From the NCBI RefSeq assembly GCF_001449115.1, contig NZ_LAIJ01000010.1, forward strand, positions 665,623 to 729,622: a DNA stretch of 64,000 bases, written 5' to 3'. Source of the stretch: Occallatibacter gabretensis (lineage in GTDB: Bacteria; Acidobacteriota; Terriglobia; Terriglobales; Acidobacteriaceae). A program made the translations under genes and the position numbers. Within the stretch, counting starts at the first letter, position 1. Every line of letters starts with the position of its first letter. The notes under the pieces were generated by a model. That model saw nothing but the letters and a program-made list of their open reading frames with translations, made no database searches and was not told the origin of the DNA. This document shows, piece after piece, positions 8,239 through 18,600 of this stretch.

Positions 8239-9567
8239 TCATGGTCCGGCAGGCAGCGGTTGGACGCTAATAAGATCCATCTCCTCGCTTCCATTGCGGT
8301 TGATTTGGGTCAGCGTGTAAACAGTGCTATCTTCTGCAACCACGAGTGCCTGCTCATTTGCAGCGGGCTCACCCGTATCAAGCATGACCTGGCCGTGGTC
8401 GTGGTACTTGTTTTTCGAAATATCGTACGTAATAAGATGTGACCCCTCTTCGTTTTTGCTTCCGACAGAAAGCGGCGAGCCGGTCAGGTAATAAAGCAGG
8501 TTGTTGCGTGTATCCAGGGCGAGTCCGAGATAGCCGTACCCGGATTTGTCGGCCATCCCCGTCCGTTTAGATGGCTCGGAGGTCAGCCTCTCCAAAACCT
8601 CAACACTGCGGGCGCCCGGATCAAATCGGAACAGGTATCCTGATGCGCCGTTGACTGCGTAGATGGCGTTGTCGTTGGGGTTCCACACGGCAGCCCGCCA
8701 GTTGTACGCCATTCCTGGCTTAGTGGGGTCGAGGTCGCCGAAGTAATCTTTGCGCAGGTTCACGCCTGGAATCGTTTCGACCTGGTCAGTGTCGTAAATA
8801 TATCTGTGGATCAAGCCCTCACCGCTGGTGAAATATGCCGACCCATCCCGAGGGTCAACAACGATTCGCCGGCAGATCGCCCGGTAGGTACTACCGACTT
8901 CTCCGCTCTCTCCGGCGGCAAAGAATGTACCGAAATCCCTGAGTTGCTTTGTAACGAGGTCAAAGGTGAGAAAGTGTCCGGTAGGCCAGGTAATTCCGTA
9001 TAGCCTGCCGCGTTTTACATCCATATTGAAGCTGATGATGCCCTCTCCGAGAGGAGCAATCGCAAGCGATTCAAATCTGCCGGTTTTGAGGTCGTAGGAC
9101 AGAAAATGACCTCCCGGGTAAGGAAGATAGCCGTTTGGTGGAGCAGCATTTCTCTCTACTCCGCTTTCTTTGTTGTAGTAGCCGAGGTGAGTGGAAAAAT
9201 ATAGCTTGCCGTCACGCTCGATAAAGTTCACGTGACTCTTGCCCTGCGCGACGGCCTTAACCTCTCCCTGTCCAGTCGCCGTATTCAAGTCGGCAATGTG
9301 AGTAATGACGCCTGTCTTCGGGGCGAGCGAATACATCTGGCCGGGGACGTTATACGCGGCCGAGTCAATCACGTAGTACAACTTGCCGTCAGAGGCGAAT
9401 CCCATGCCGTTATACGATTCTCCGATCCCCGCAGCGGCAGGAAAATGAGAATTGTAAGTTCTGGCGTGCAATACAGGCGGGCCCCCTGCTTGCGCGAAGG
9501 ACAAAGCCTCGAGCAGAATCCCGCAGAGCAGAATAGTGCATCCGTGAATGCCAAGTCGGCTTAACAC
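8239..9567 (-). CDS. Exported beta-propeller-like protein of unknown function
   Basis: The protein has a secretion signal (LGIHGCTILLCGILLEALSFAQA) followed by about 415 residues. These contain repeated blade-like segments, such as GKLYYVIDSAAYN, GKLYFSTHLGYYN, GRLYGITWPTGHFLTFD, GSAYFTSGEGLIHRY and NAIYAVNGASGYLFRFD. This pattern suggests a beta-propeller, but I do not recognise a named family or catalytic residues. The GTG at 9567 gives the most natural signal peptide. A TTG at 9636 would add 23 residues, and neither has a strong ribosome binding site. It converges with the NagA-like gene 14 bases away and is divergent from the Tat-exported gene at 9835. It may bind or cleave a glycan outside the cytoplasm. 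Confidence 0.7.
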   Translation of the reverse strand: MLSRLGIHGCTILLCGILLEALSFAQAGGPPVLHARTYNSHFPAAAGIGESYNGMGFASDGKLYYVIDSAAYNVPGQMYSLAPKTGVITHIADLNTATGQGEVKAVAQGKSHVNFIERDGKLYFSTHLGYYNKESGVERNAAPPNGYLPYPGGHFLSYDLKTGRFESLAIAPLGEGIISFNMDVKRGRLYGITWPTGHFLTFDLVTKQLRDFGTFFAAGESGEVGSTYRAICRRIVVDPRDGSAYFTSGEGLIHRYIYDTDQVETIPGVNLRKDYFGDLDPTKPGMAYNWRAAVWNPNDNAIYAVNGASGYLFRFDPGARSVEVLERLTSEPSKRTGMADKSGYGYLGLALDTRNNLLYYLTGSPLSVGSKNEEGSHLITYDISKNKYHDHGQVMLDTGEPAANEQALVVAEDSTVYTLTQINRNGSEEMDLISVQPLPAGP

Positions 9568-9834
9568 AAAGATTTCAGCGCCCCAAACTCCAGAAATGAT
9601 GAAAAGTATCCCGCGACACGTCACCGCTGGCTGCAACTTCTGAGAGCAGTCAGCGGACCTTGCGGCAATAGCGCCTGCGCGGTCACGACAAACGCGTGCA
9701 TGACGAGACAGACCAATCTGACAATAGGCCCGAGCGCAATGTCAATGAAATTTTGCACGAATATGTGAAAGAATTGCAGAGCGTTTATACTGCCGTGTAA
9801 AACCGCGTATGAATTTGAAGGGGTGGCAGAAGCA

Positions 9835-11919
9835 ATGAATCGCAGAGATTTCATGGGAACGGTAGTGGGCAGCTACGCCTTGGCAAAGCTAAGCGGCGGA
9901 AGTGTATACGGCTTCGCCTCCGCAGTGGTTGCTGATTCTAGACCTCAAAGATCCTGGATTGAAAACGGGTTGATCGATGCCGGGGGGACGCATGAACCGT
10001 ATATCTTCGTTGTCCGCCGCGGCGGTCAAGCTGTTAACTCACGGGAGATCTACGAGCGCGCTCAGAGTGAGGAAGTCATTCGACTGCTTCATAGCCAGGG
10101 CGTGGAGGTGTTTCACACTCATTTTTACAAGGGGTTCGGCATGGCGGCCGAGATGCAGGAGATGCAGGATACCGTTCGTGCCGCGGTCCTTGCTCATCGC
10201 TACCAAATGAAGGTAGACACATACATTCAGTGGGACACCATGATGTATGAAACGTTCTTTGCAGAGGAGCCTCAAGCAGAACATTGGATCCAGCGCGATG
10301 CGGCCGGTCAGCCGATCATGCTGACGTACGGCTATCAGCAGTCCTTTCGCTATCGTCCTTGTTTTTCGAACCAGCAGTATCTTGATTATCTAAAAAAGGT
10401 CGTTCGCTTTGCGGTCCAGGAAGTAAAAACGGACTTCATTCACTTCGACAATTTTGATGTTAACCCGGAGCCGGACTCCTGCCATTGCGAGCAATGCAAG
10501 ATAGGCTTCCGAGCGCGACTGCGCAAGAAGTACTCCGAAGTACAGCTGAAAGAACGTCTGGGATTTACGAATGTCTCGTACGTAAACCCACCGCTATGGA
10601 ACCGCTTCAATCCTCCGGAACAGCTTGATATTATCTCGGATCCGGTCTTCCAGGAGTGGATCGACTATCGCTGTCAGACGATGGCTGACGCCCTGGATCA
10701 GATGGTCACAGAGATTCGGTCATTGAACCCGGAGATCGTCATAGAGATCAACTCGGGTGGTATTTCGGGCGACAACAGCCCGTGGGGAGGCGGTATCGAT
10801 CAAGCGCGGTTGCTGAAAAAAACCCAGGTATTCTGGGCTGAGTCAGCCACTCAACCGAAGTACTTGTCCGATAACACGCTGATTTCAACAGTGCGGACCT
10901 ATAAGTTGGCGAGAACATTTCGGAACGTAGCATTCACTTATACATCGGAAAGCGAGGCTGCGCTTGGGGAATGCCTGGCATTCAATCAGACGATCGGCTA
11001 CGCCGGGGGAAGTCCGCTGTCGCCACTGATGTTGAAGTACATTGATTTTTACAGAAAGAATCGGGATTTGTACGTCGGCACTCAGGATGTTGCATCCGTG
11101 GCTGTACTCCGGTCCTATGCCTCGATCACTTATAACCATGCACGCGCGGGACTCAGCGCAATCCTGATGGAGCAAGCTTTGATCCAGTCCAATGTTCCGT
11201 TTCATATGATCTTCGACGAACATCTTGAGTCGTTGTCTCCCTCCAAATGCAAAGTGCTGATACTTCCTAATTCGGAATGCTTGTCTGATAGCCAGATCGC
11301 GCTAATCCGCCGGTTTGTGGAGGCTGGTGGCGGATTGATCGCTACTGAACAGACCGGGCTTTACGATACCTGGCGCCGGGTGAGGCTTACACCTGGACTA
11401 CAGGGTCTTGTGGCTGATCCCAGCCCTTCGATATCCAAAAATGTGAATACGGGTACGACCATGCGGAACGAAGTTGGGGAAGGCCGCGTCGCCTACATAC
11501 CGGCAATAGAATTCGATGGCACGATGCCTCCGCCGGAACCGTATTTCACGATCGGAATGTCGTTTTGGAAACGGCCAAAGAACTGGAGGCAACTGATCGA
11601 TGCAATCGCATGGGCATCGCACGGAGATATTCCACTTGAAGTGCAAGGGCCGGAGTATTTGATCGCGAATGTGGTCGAACAATCAGATCGACGCCGCAGA
11701 CTGGTGCATCTGGTCAATTGCGATGCCGAGCATGTTTCGTCCATCGCAGGTGTAAAAGTGCGGTGCGCTTTGGATGTCGGAGAGTCCGTCGCGGCCGTCA
11801 GGTTTTACTCTCCCGATACATCTGGCGGGGAGCTGCTCAAGAGTGAGTCCAGGGACGGAATGGTTTCATTCGCAGTTCCGAGCTTCAAGGTCTACGGTGT
11901 TGTGGAACTGAGTGCTTGA
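9835..11919 (+). CDS. Tat-exported glycoside-hydrolase-like protein (GHL6 / GH42-like architecture)
   Basis: The N-terminus MNRRDFMGTVVGSYALAKL has the twin arginines of a Tat signal. Residues of about 45-330 look like a TIM-barrel of the hypothetical glycosyl hydrolase 6 type, with FHTHFYKGFG, DTYIQWDTM, FIHFDNFDVNPEPD and a cysteine cluster SCHCEQCKIGF that could bind zinc. Later residues (VAVLRSYASITYNH to RFVEAGGGLIATEQTGLYD) resemble the amidotransferase-like trimerisation domain of GH42 beta-galactosidases. The C-terminus is a beta-sandwich-like tail. ATG 9835 follows AGGGGTGG by eight bases. It is 59 bases before the DUF5107 gene, so the two are probably one operon. Activity is unproven. 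Confidence 0.75.
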   Translation: MNRRDFMGTVVGSYALAKLSGGSVYGFASAVVADSRPQRSWIENGLIDAGGTHEPYIFVVRRGGQAVNSREIYERAQSEEVIRLLHSQGVEVFHTHFYKGFGMAAEMQEMQDTVRAAVLAHRYQMKVDTYIQWDTMMYETFFAEEPQAEHWIQRDAAGQPIMLTYGYQQSFRYRPCFSNQQYLDYLKKVVRFAVQEVKTDFIHFDNFDVNPEPDSCHCEQCKIGFRARLRKKYSEVQLKERLGFTNVSYVNPPLWNRFNPPEQLDIISDPVFQEWIDYRCQTMADALDQMVTEIRSLNPEIVIEINSGGISGDNSPWGGGIDQARLLKKTQVFWAESATQPKYLSDNTLISTVRTYKLARTFRNVAFTYTSESEAALGECLAFNQTIGYAGGSPLSPLMLKYIDFYRKNRDLYVGTQDVASVAVLRSYASITYNHARAGLSAILMEQALIQSNVPFHMIFDEHLESLSPSKCKVLILPNSECLSDSQIALIRRFVEAGGGLIATEQTGLYDTWRRVRLTPGLQGLVADPSPSISKNVNTGTTMRNEVGEGRVAYIPAIEFDGTMPPPEPYFTIGMSFWKRPKNWRQLIDAIAWASHGDIPLEVQGPEYLIANVVEQSDRRRRLVHLVNCDAEHVSSIAGVKVRCALDVGESVAAVRFYSPDTSGGELLKSESRDGMVSFAVPSFKVYGVVELSA

Positions 11920-11978
11920 GCTTCCGGCGCAGCCTGCATTCTCAATGATGGGTGACCGTGTAAAGAGGGAGTTTTTAG

Positions 11979-14900
11979 ATGAGCGGGTGCAGTATACCGT
12001 CATTCACCATATGCTGGAAAGGTTTACTCAGGGCAGCCTTGAAGTTGTTGCTTGCTGCAACACTCGTTGCAGGCTTCAGCAGTGCCTCTGTCGCGCAGGT
12101 AAAGGTGTGGCAGGGCACTCTTGCTCTGCCGACATATGAAGAGGGACCTCCGGATCCCAACCCTCCTTTCGATACATATGCAACAACGGAGTTCAATTAC
12201 CCTTATACTTTGCGCACAAGCCTCAGTGGCACGAAGAAGGTGCATGCCTGGCGTGCCCTCTTTCTTGAAAACGAATATTTGAAATGCACCATACTCCCCG
12301 ATGTCGGAGGGCACCTTTATACCTGCATGGACAAACTGAGCGGCCAGTCCATGTTTTATGCCAACACCTCCATCAAGAAAGCGGAGATCGGGCACCGGGG
12401 AGCTTGGGCCGCGTTCGGTGTTGAGTACAATTTTCCGGTTTCACACAACTGGACAACGCTCTCTCCTGTCGACTTCGCTTGTTCCAACCATCAGGACGGC
12501 AGCGCTTCGGTGACCATCGGCAATATCGATCGCCCTTATGGAATGCAGTGGAACGTGGAACTGATCTTGCGGCCACGCTCCACGCTACTGGAAGAGCGCG
12601 TTACACTTTACAACCGAAGCGATGTTCGCCACCGCTTCTACTGGTGGGATAACGCGGGTGTGCGGGTGTGGGACGACTCGCGTCTCCAATATCCGATGCA
12701 CTATGTGGCCTCGCATGGATTCACCGACGTATATTCATGGCCTACGTTAATACCGGGAGGTAAGGACCTAAGCATTCTTGGTAACGAAACTGACGGTCCG
12801 GTCTCCTATTTTTCGCATGGAACGCAAGAGAACTTCATGGGCGTCTGGAGTCCGAGGACAAATACCGGCACGGCTCAGTACTCCGAGTATCAGGATTTGC
12901 CGGCGAAAAAGGTCTGGTCGTGGGGCTCAGACCCTGCCGGTGTCATGTGGCGCGAAGCGTTATCGGATGACCACAGCGGTTATGTAGAGATCCAGGCCGG
13001 GCTCTTCCGCAACCAGGAAACATACTCCTTCCTCGATCCAGGCCAGACGATTCAGTTCAGCGAAGTATGGATGCCTGTCCGCGGAACGGGTGGAATTTCA
13101 CGAGCAAACCCTGCGGGCGTGCTTTATCTGGATACAAAGGGAACCAAGATCTCCGCTGCTCTGAATGTGAACCGGAGAATCCCGGGTGCCCACCTGTCGC
13201 TGACTCAGGGAGATAAGACGTTGTGGACCTCTACTCTGGATCTCAGCCCCGAGAAGACCTGGTCCCGGACTGTCACCACCTCTGGGCAAAACGCGCCAGT
13301 CACCTTCGAATTGACTGACCGTCATGGTAAGTCTCTCTTGAAACAGACTGAAGGAGAGTATGACGTCGATCCTGCGTCTGCGATTCATACTGGGCCACAG
13401 CAGGTTTTTTCGCCTCCCTCGCCGGAACAGAGAACTGAAGATCAATGGCTACAGGTAGCTATGGACCAAGAGCTACAGGGACAGATTCTGTTGGCGATGA
13501 TCACATATAAGAGCGGGCTTGCAGCATTTCCCGATAGCGCTTCTCTGAAGATTGCCGCTGGGCGTCTTGCGGCTTCTTTACAGCGCTACCAAGAGGCCGA
13601 GCCGCTTCTGAAGGCCGCGCAGCAACTGGATACGCCAAACTCCGTAACTGCCTACTATCTCGGAATCGCGGAAGAGGGGCTGGGCCATGTGCGTGAGGCT
13701 GAGACCGCATTCGACATCGCTTACAGGCAGGCCTCTTACCGCGCGGCCGCCGCGCTGAAGCTTGCAGGATTGCACGCACGTGAAGGACAGTTACAGCGTG
13801 CAATGCAACTTGCGGAGACAGCCGAGGATCTCGAACCTCTGAATTATGAGGCTCACGAAAAGGTGGCGATATTGGCGCGCGCCACAGGAGATGCCGCGCG
13901 GGCAGACGAGATTGCGCGTGCGGTTATCGAGACAGAACCGACAAGCGATTTGCTGAAAAACGAGCTCGGCACGCCGGATCTGCCCCATCTGGCGGCTGAT
14001 CCATACCGCGTGCTCCACGTCGCAACGGAATACATGGAACTGGGGCAATATCGCAACGCGTTGGACCTGCTCGAGCGGGGATACCCCGCAGTTCCCGTCG
14101 AGCAGACCGAGCCGGGTTCCGTGCTGCCCCAGTCGCATCCCATGGTCGGTTACTATGCTGCTTACTGCAGGTCGAAGCTCGGCATGGAGGCTGGCCAGAG
14201 CTGGCGCGATGCTTCGCGGCTCTCTACGGCATTTATATTCTCTTCCACCGGAATGGATCATCTCGTCCTTGAGACCGCGCTACTGGCGAATCCAGCGGAT
14301 GCCACCGCGCACTATCTGCTTGGCACGCTGCTGTTCTCCAAAGGGCTATATGACGAAGGAATGCGGCATTGGACTCAAGCCTTGCAAATTGCCCCAGGAC
14401 TTCAGGTTGTGGGAGCCGATCTGGGCCGTGCCTGGCTCGACCTGAAGCATGATCCGCAGCGCGCGCTCACGTATTTCGAGGGCGGCCTCAAAAATGATCG
14501 TCTCAACCCGGCCGTCTACATCGGAGCTGACGAAACGATGAGCCTCACCCACGTTTCGCCGCAGAAACGTGAAGCTGCCTTATCGCGTTATCCGGATGTC
14601 GATTCGCCGCATTCCACCATGCCTGAGAGCCTTGCTTATGAATTGGCGCTTACACGCGCTGAGGCAGCAGAGTTCCGGCGGGCAGAGACGCTTCTCCAAG
14701 GCCGATTCTTCGCAAGCGAAGAGGGCGGGATCACCGCGGATGAGGTGCTATTCGAAGTTGAACTGATGCATGCAGAGACTGAGGCTCAATCCGGCGGCTG
14801 TCCGGCTGCGGATGCTCTCCTGGCGGGCGACCTTGCCCGGCTGAGCAAAAACGGCGCCTCATCGCAAGGCTACTTCAGAATGGCAACCATCGCGAAGACC

Positions 14901-15242
14901 TGCAGCCAGCCGGACCTTGCGCAGGCTCTGCTTGAGAAAGCGGGACGCGGACGCCGCTTTGCCGACCTTCTATGGACTTACATGGCCCTGCAAAGCCTGG
15001 GAAGCCCTGATGCGCTCCACGTTATGCAGCAGATGCAGCAGTCGATTCTCGTCGTCGGGAATATAAACGAGCCCAGCTTATACACCAGTTATCACTGGTA
15101 CGGTGTTGGCCTGTTGCAACGCGCATTGAACCAGCCAGACCAGGCTATCCATTCCTTCCAGAACGCGCTGATGCTCCCGGACGAATGGATGGCACACCAC
15201 TTGTCGCGCGTAGCCCTGGAGCAGCTCACGGCACAGCCCTGA
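11979..15242 (+). CDS. DUF5107 and TPR-repeat exported protein, copy 1
   Basis: The protein has 1087 residues. A signal peptide (LLRAALKLLLAATLVAGFSSASVAQ) precedes a DUF5107 beta-sandwich region (about residues 40-420) with WRALFLENEYLKCTILPDVGGH, RGAWAAFGVEYNFPVSHNW and HGFTDVYSWP, and then about ten tetratricopeptide-like repeats. DUF5107 proteins are annotated next to glycoside hydrolases, and the fold resembles galactose-mutarotase/carbohydrate-binding sandwiches; their reaction is not established to my knowledge. A strikingly similar paralogue is encoded at 25831-29034 on the other strand. GAGGG lies nine bases before ATG. It follows the GHL6-like gene in the same direction. Confidence 0.85.
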   Translation: MSGCSIPSFTICWKGLLRAALKLLLAATLVAGFSSASVAQVKVWQGTLALPTYEEGPPDPNPPFDTYATTEFNYPYTLRTSLSGTKKVHAWRALFLENEYLKCTILPDVGGHLYTCMDKLSGQSMFYANTSIKKAEIGHRGAWAAFGVEYNFPVSHNWTTLSPVDFACSNHQDGSASVTIGNIDRPYGMQWNVELILRPRSTLLEERVTLYNRSDVRHRFYWWDNAGVRVWDDSRLQYPMHYVASHGFTDVYSWPTLIPGGKDLSILGNETDGPVSYFSHGTQENFMGVWSPRTNTGTAQYSEYQDLPAKKVWSWGSDPAGVMWREALSDDHSGYVEIQAGLFRNQETYSFLDPGQTIQFSEVWMPVRGTGGISRANPAGVLYLDTKGTKISAALNVNRRIPGAHLSLTQGDKTLWTSTLDLSPEKTWSRTVTTSGQNAPVTFELTDRHGKSLLKQTEGEYDVDPASAIHTGPQQVFSPPSPEQRTEDQWLQVAMDQELQGQILLAMITYKSGLAAFPDSASLKIAAGRLAASLQRYQEAEPLLKAAQQLDTPNSVTAYYLGIAEEGLGHVREAETAFDIAYRQASYRAAAALKLAGLHAREGQLQRAMQLAETAEDLEPLNYEAHEKVAILARATGDAARADEIARAVIETEPTSDLLKNELGTPDLPHLAADPYRVLHVATEYMELGQYRNALDLLERGYPAVPVEQTEPGSVLPQSHPMVGYYAAYCRSKLGMEAGQSWRDASRLSTAFIFSSTGMDHLVLETALLANPADATAHYLLGTLLFSKGLYDEGMRHWTQALQIAPGLQVVGADLGRAWLDLKHDPQRALTYFEGGLKNDRLNPAVYIGADETMSLTHVSPQKREAALSRYPDVDSPHSTMPESLAYELALTRAEAAEFRRAETLLQGRFFASEEGGITADEVLFEVELMHAETEAQSGGCPAADALLAGDLARLSKNGASSQGYFRMATIAKTCSQPDLAQALLEKAGRGRRFADLLWTYMALQSLGSPDALHVMQQMQQSILVVGNINEPSLYTSYHWYGVGLLQRALNQPDQAIHSFQNALMLPDEWMAHHLSRVALEQLTAQP

Positions 15243-15379
15243 TACAGCAGCCGTCGCCATGCATTGGGGAATATGTTTTCTTGCACTGCAAGCGATTTGA
15301 TAAGCGAAGGAAAAACACCGTTACGCAGGCTGCCGTGAACCACTTAAATCGCTGGTTTTAAGGCACATCGCCATGCTTA

Positions 15380-15416
15380 TGTGAAATACAGCAACAGATC
15401 AAAGAAATATTTCACA
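15380..15416. promoter_or_regulatory. Inverted repeat TGTGAAATA-N19-TATTTCACA (operator candidate)
   Basis: Nine-base arms at 15380-15388 and 15408-15416 are perfect inverses. The right arm lies in GAAATATTTCACA, whose reverse complement TGTGAAATATTTC is found again at 20600-20612 before the NagB-like gene. It sits just upstream of the promoter-like pair at 15434. The internal LacI or DeoR regulator is a plausible binder. Confidence 0.5.
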
Positions 15417-15433
15417 AAAATGAGATATTTTCA

Positions 15434-15463
15434 TTGCTTTTTCTGATCGCACTGCTCTATAAG
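15434..15463 (+). promoter_or_regulatory. Putative promoter of TonB receptor 1
   Basis: TTGCTT at 15434-15439 and TATAAG at 15458-15463 are separated by 18 bases, close to sigma-70 spacing. The pair follows the operator candidate at 15380-15416. Confidence 0.4.
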
Positions 15464-15636
15464 TTGTCATTCGCACATTTCGGCCGCTGTAGTTTCGAAA
15501 TTTATTTGCAGTTGTTCGGAACTACTCGGGGATATGGAAAACGAATCTGCCTTGGAAAGGGAACCAGTGGCTCCCCGCGCCAGGAGGATAGCGGAGTGAA
15601 CAATACCGCTATACACGATTCTCAAGTGAGGGTTAT

Positions 15637-18600
15637 ATGAGCAGGGAATGGATAGTGAGATCGTTTTATCTTCTTGTTTTGTGCTTGAGCGGAACAGCGG
15701 CAATGGCTCAAACAGTTACCGGTTCTGTGCGCGGCGTGATATCCGACCCCACCGATGCTCGATTGGCTGGAGCAAAGGTGACCATCACTAACGCTGGCAC
15801 CGGAGTCACTGGACAAACCATTACCGACAAAAGCGGATTGTATGATTTTGAGTTTCTGGTGCTTGGAAGCTACACCGTTTCCGCAACCGCGCCAGGCTTC
15901 GAAACTGGCAGCGTAGGTCCATTCCAATTGCAGATTGACCAGATCGCAACGGCCGATGTGCATCTACAAATCGGCAAGGCGTCTGTCACCGTGAACGTGG
16001 GGGAGCACTCACTGTTGTTGAACACAGAAAACTCCACCGTGAGCACGTCAATCAGTTCGAATACATTGGAAAACATGCCTTTGGATGGGCTGAATGTTCA
16101 AACCGCGACTCTGTACTTGCCGGGATCAGTCAATCCAAATTCTGCTCTGATGGGCGGAACGCAAGGCACCGAGCGCGATGCCTTTACCGTGCATGAGGGC
16201 TCACCGTCGGATGTTCAGCCGTCATTCAATGGTAATCGTCAGCAGTCAAACAGTTATATTCTGGACGGCGTCGATATCAATGAGACTCTGCAAAATGGTC
16301 TCGGTTACAATCCTTCGCCCTACTCGATACAGGAAGTTCATGTCATCACCGGTAATGCGGACGCCGAGTATGGGAACGTAAACGGCGGCGAAATCGTGAT
16401 GGTCACGAAGAACGGAAGCAACCAGTTTCATGGAAGCATCTTTGGATTTCATGAGGGCGGTGGACTTACCGCCAATACCTGGGCGAACAAGAACGTCGGA
16501 AGCCCGAGAGCCAGTTATACGCAAAATCAGTTTGGTGCGGCGGTAGGCGGGCCCATCTTCAAAAACAAGCTGTTCTTCTTCGGCAACTATGAAGGGTTCC
16601 GCAATAACTCTACCGGCATAGGTTCGGCGGGTGTCCCCACTTCGGCAATGCGCGGCCTTTCCACTTCATCAGGGCCTAACGACACGGCTTCGACTTGTCC
16701 AGCTGGTTATGGGGATTTTGCTGCAGCGGTGTCTTATTACGGAATGACCGGTTTGTGGAATACGACCAATGGATACAATAACGAAACTCTCTATCCGGGC
16801 CCTACCGGTAATTGCGTACCAATCAATCCAAACAATCAATTGTTTGCGTTTCTGCTGAAGAATCCCCAGGCTTTTCCACTGCCCAACCATGCCCCTGCGC
16901 CCGGTGCCCTACTTGGTGGTAATTATCAAGGAATCAGTTCTAACACCACGCATAATGATCAGGGCGATCTTCGTTTGGACTATACCATCAATTCTAAAGA
17001 TACTCTGATGGCCAAATTCAGCTATGGCGATGCATGGGACCAGCCTCTTCAGGTTCCCGTGGCAGCGGTAATCCCGTTTACCGATGACTACCCGTTCACC
17101 AACATCGCAGCCGCATGGACGCACATTTTCTCGCCAACGATAGTCAACAACGCTCGTGTTGGATTTACCCGCATCTCTCTCGATGCCAGTATTCCGAAGG
17201 ATCTATCAGGACTCTTTGGGACGGACGGGAATAGCAAGACCGGCATCGGTATGCCTTCGAGTTTCAGCCAGACAAGTCCTGGTTTTTCTTACATTGATGT
17301 GAGCAGCGGGGAGGGCTGGGATATTAGTAATTTTGGCTCAGAGCCGCCTATTCAAGGCTTCGCCGTCGATAACAATTTCGATTACAACGACGTCCTGAAT
17401 TGGGAGCATGGTAAACACATAACTAAGTTTGGAGTTGAATTTCTGCGCTATCAGCAGAATTACTTTAGCTCGAGCGATACCGGTGGCACGCTGGGATATT
17501 TTGGGTATAACGGCAATGATACGGCTAACTGGAATAATTGCTGTGACGAAGGTTATGGGTTTGCTGAATTTCTTCTCGATACCGCTTCCAAGGCTCAGAT
17601 TTCCGGAGTTCAAGGCCCGTTCGGCCAACGCCAATGGCGTGATGCGGTTTATGTGCAAGATGACTGGAAGGTAACTCAAAATCTGACCTTGAATCTGGGC
17701 CTGCGATATTCCTACGAACAGCCGAATTATGAAGTTAACAACAAGATGGTCAATGTCAATCTGGCCTATGCGAAAGGAAAGCCCGCTGGCACTCCGATCA
17801 ACTCCATGCTGGAGTTCGCGGGTCAAAAAAATGCAACCACCGGCACGACAAATAGCCGGGCTCTTATAAACCCCTATTACCTGGGCTTTATGCCGCGCAT
17901 TGGGTTTGCCTATAAAATGACTCCCAGTTTGGTCGTTCGCGGCGGCTACGGGAGCACCGACGAGTTGGAATCTACGGGATCGTCTCTGCGCATGACGCAG
18001 AACGTGCAATTCCAGCCCGCAGTTACGAACAACTCGACAGGCCCCACTGGCACAACGCAGGGAAATGTCTTTTCACTAAGCAATGGCCTTGTTGGAAATC
18101 CGGCTGCAGCCTCCGGCGCCGGAGCCCAGTATTATGCCTGGGACCCGAATATGCGGCCGGCCGTGATCCAGCAATTTAACCTGAATCTTCAATATCAGAT
18201 CGGCGAGCACACGACGGTGCAGGCAGGCTATGTTGGCCAGACGGGCCAGCATCTGGCTGTTCCTTTGTGGGCTAATCAATACACCAGTGACGACACATGT
18301 GCGAATCTTGGATCAGCAGCGGAGATTGACAGTTGCTACCAGACGATCGAGCCATACTTTGCGCTTGTCGGCAATCCAAACAGTCCTGACAACCCAGGGA
18401 GCAACGTGCTCAAAGAGACCGTATCCCGCGGCATTTCAAACTATCATTCTCTCCAGGCTACGCTTCAACGTCACCAATCCAAGGGACTGGAGTTCCTGTT
18501 GAACTACACGTTCGCGAAGTCTCTTACCAACAACCCAGGATATTTCGGAACCGACAATTACAACGATGACGACTCCTACTGGCAGGATGCCTATAATCCG

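Larger units (their letters stand above)
15243..15636. other. Promoter region of TonB receptor 1
   Basis: About 390 bases without a gene lie between the DUF5107 gene and TonB receptor 1. They hold the inverted repeat at 15380-15416 and a promoter-like pair at 15434-15463, listed separately, and then a long leader of about 170 bases. Confidence 0.5.
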
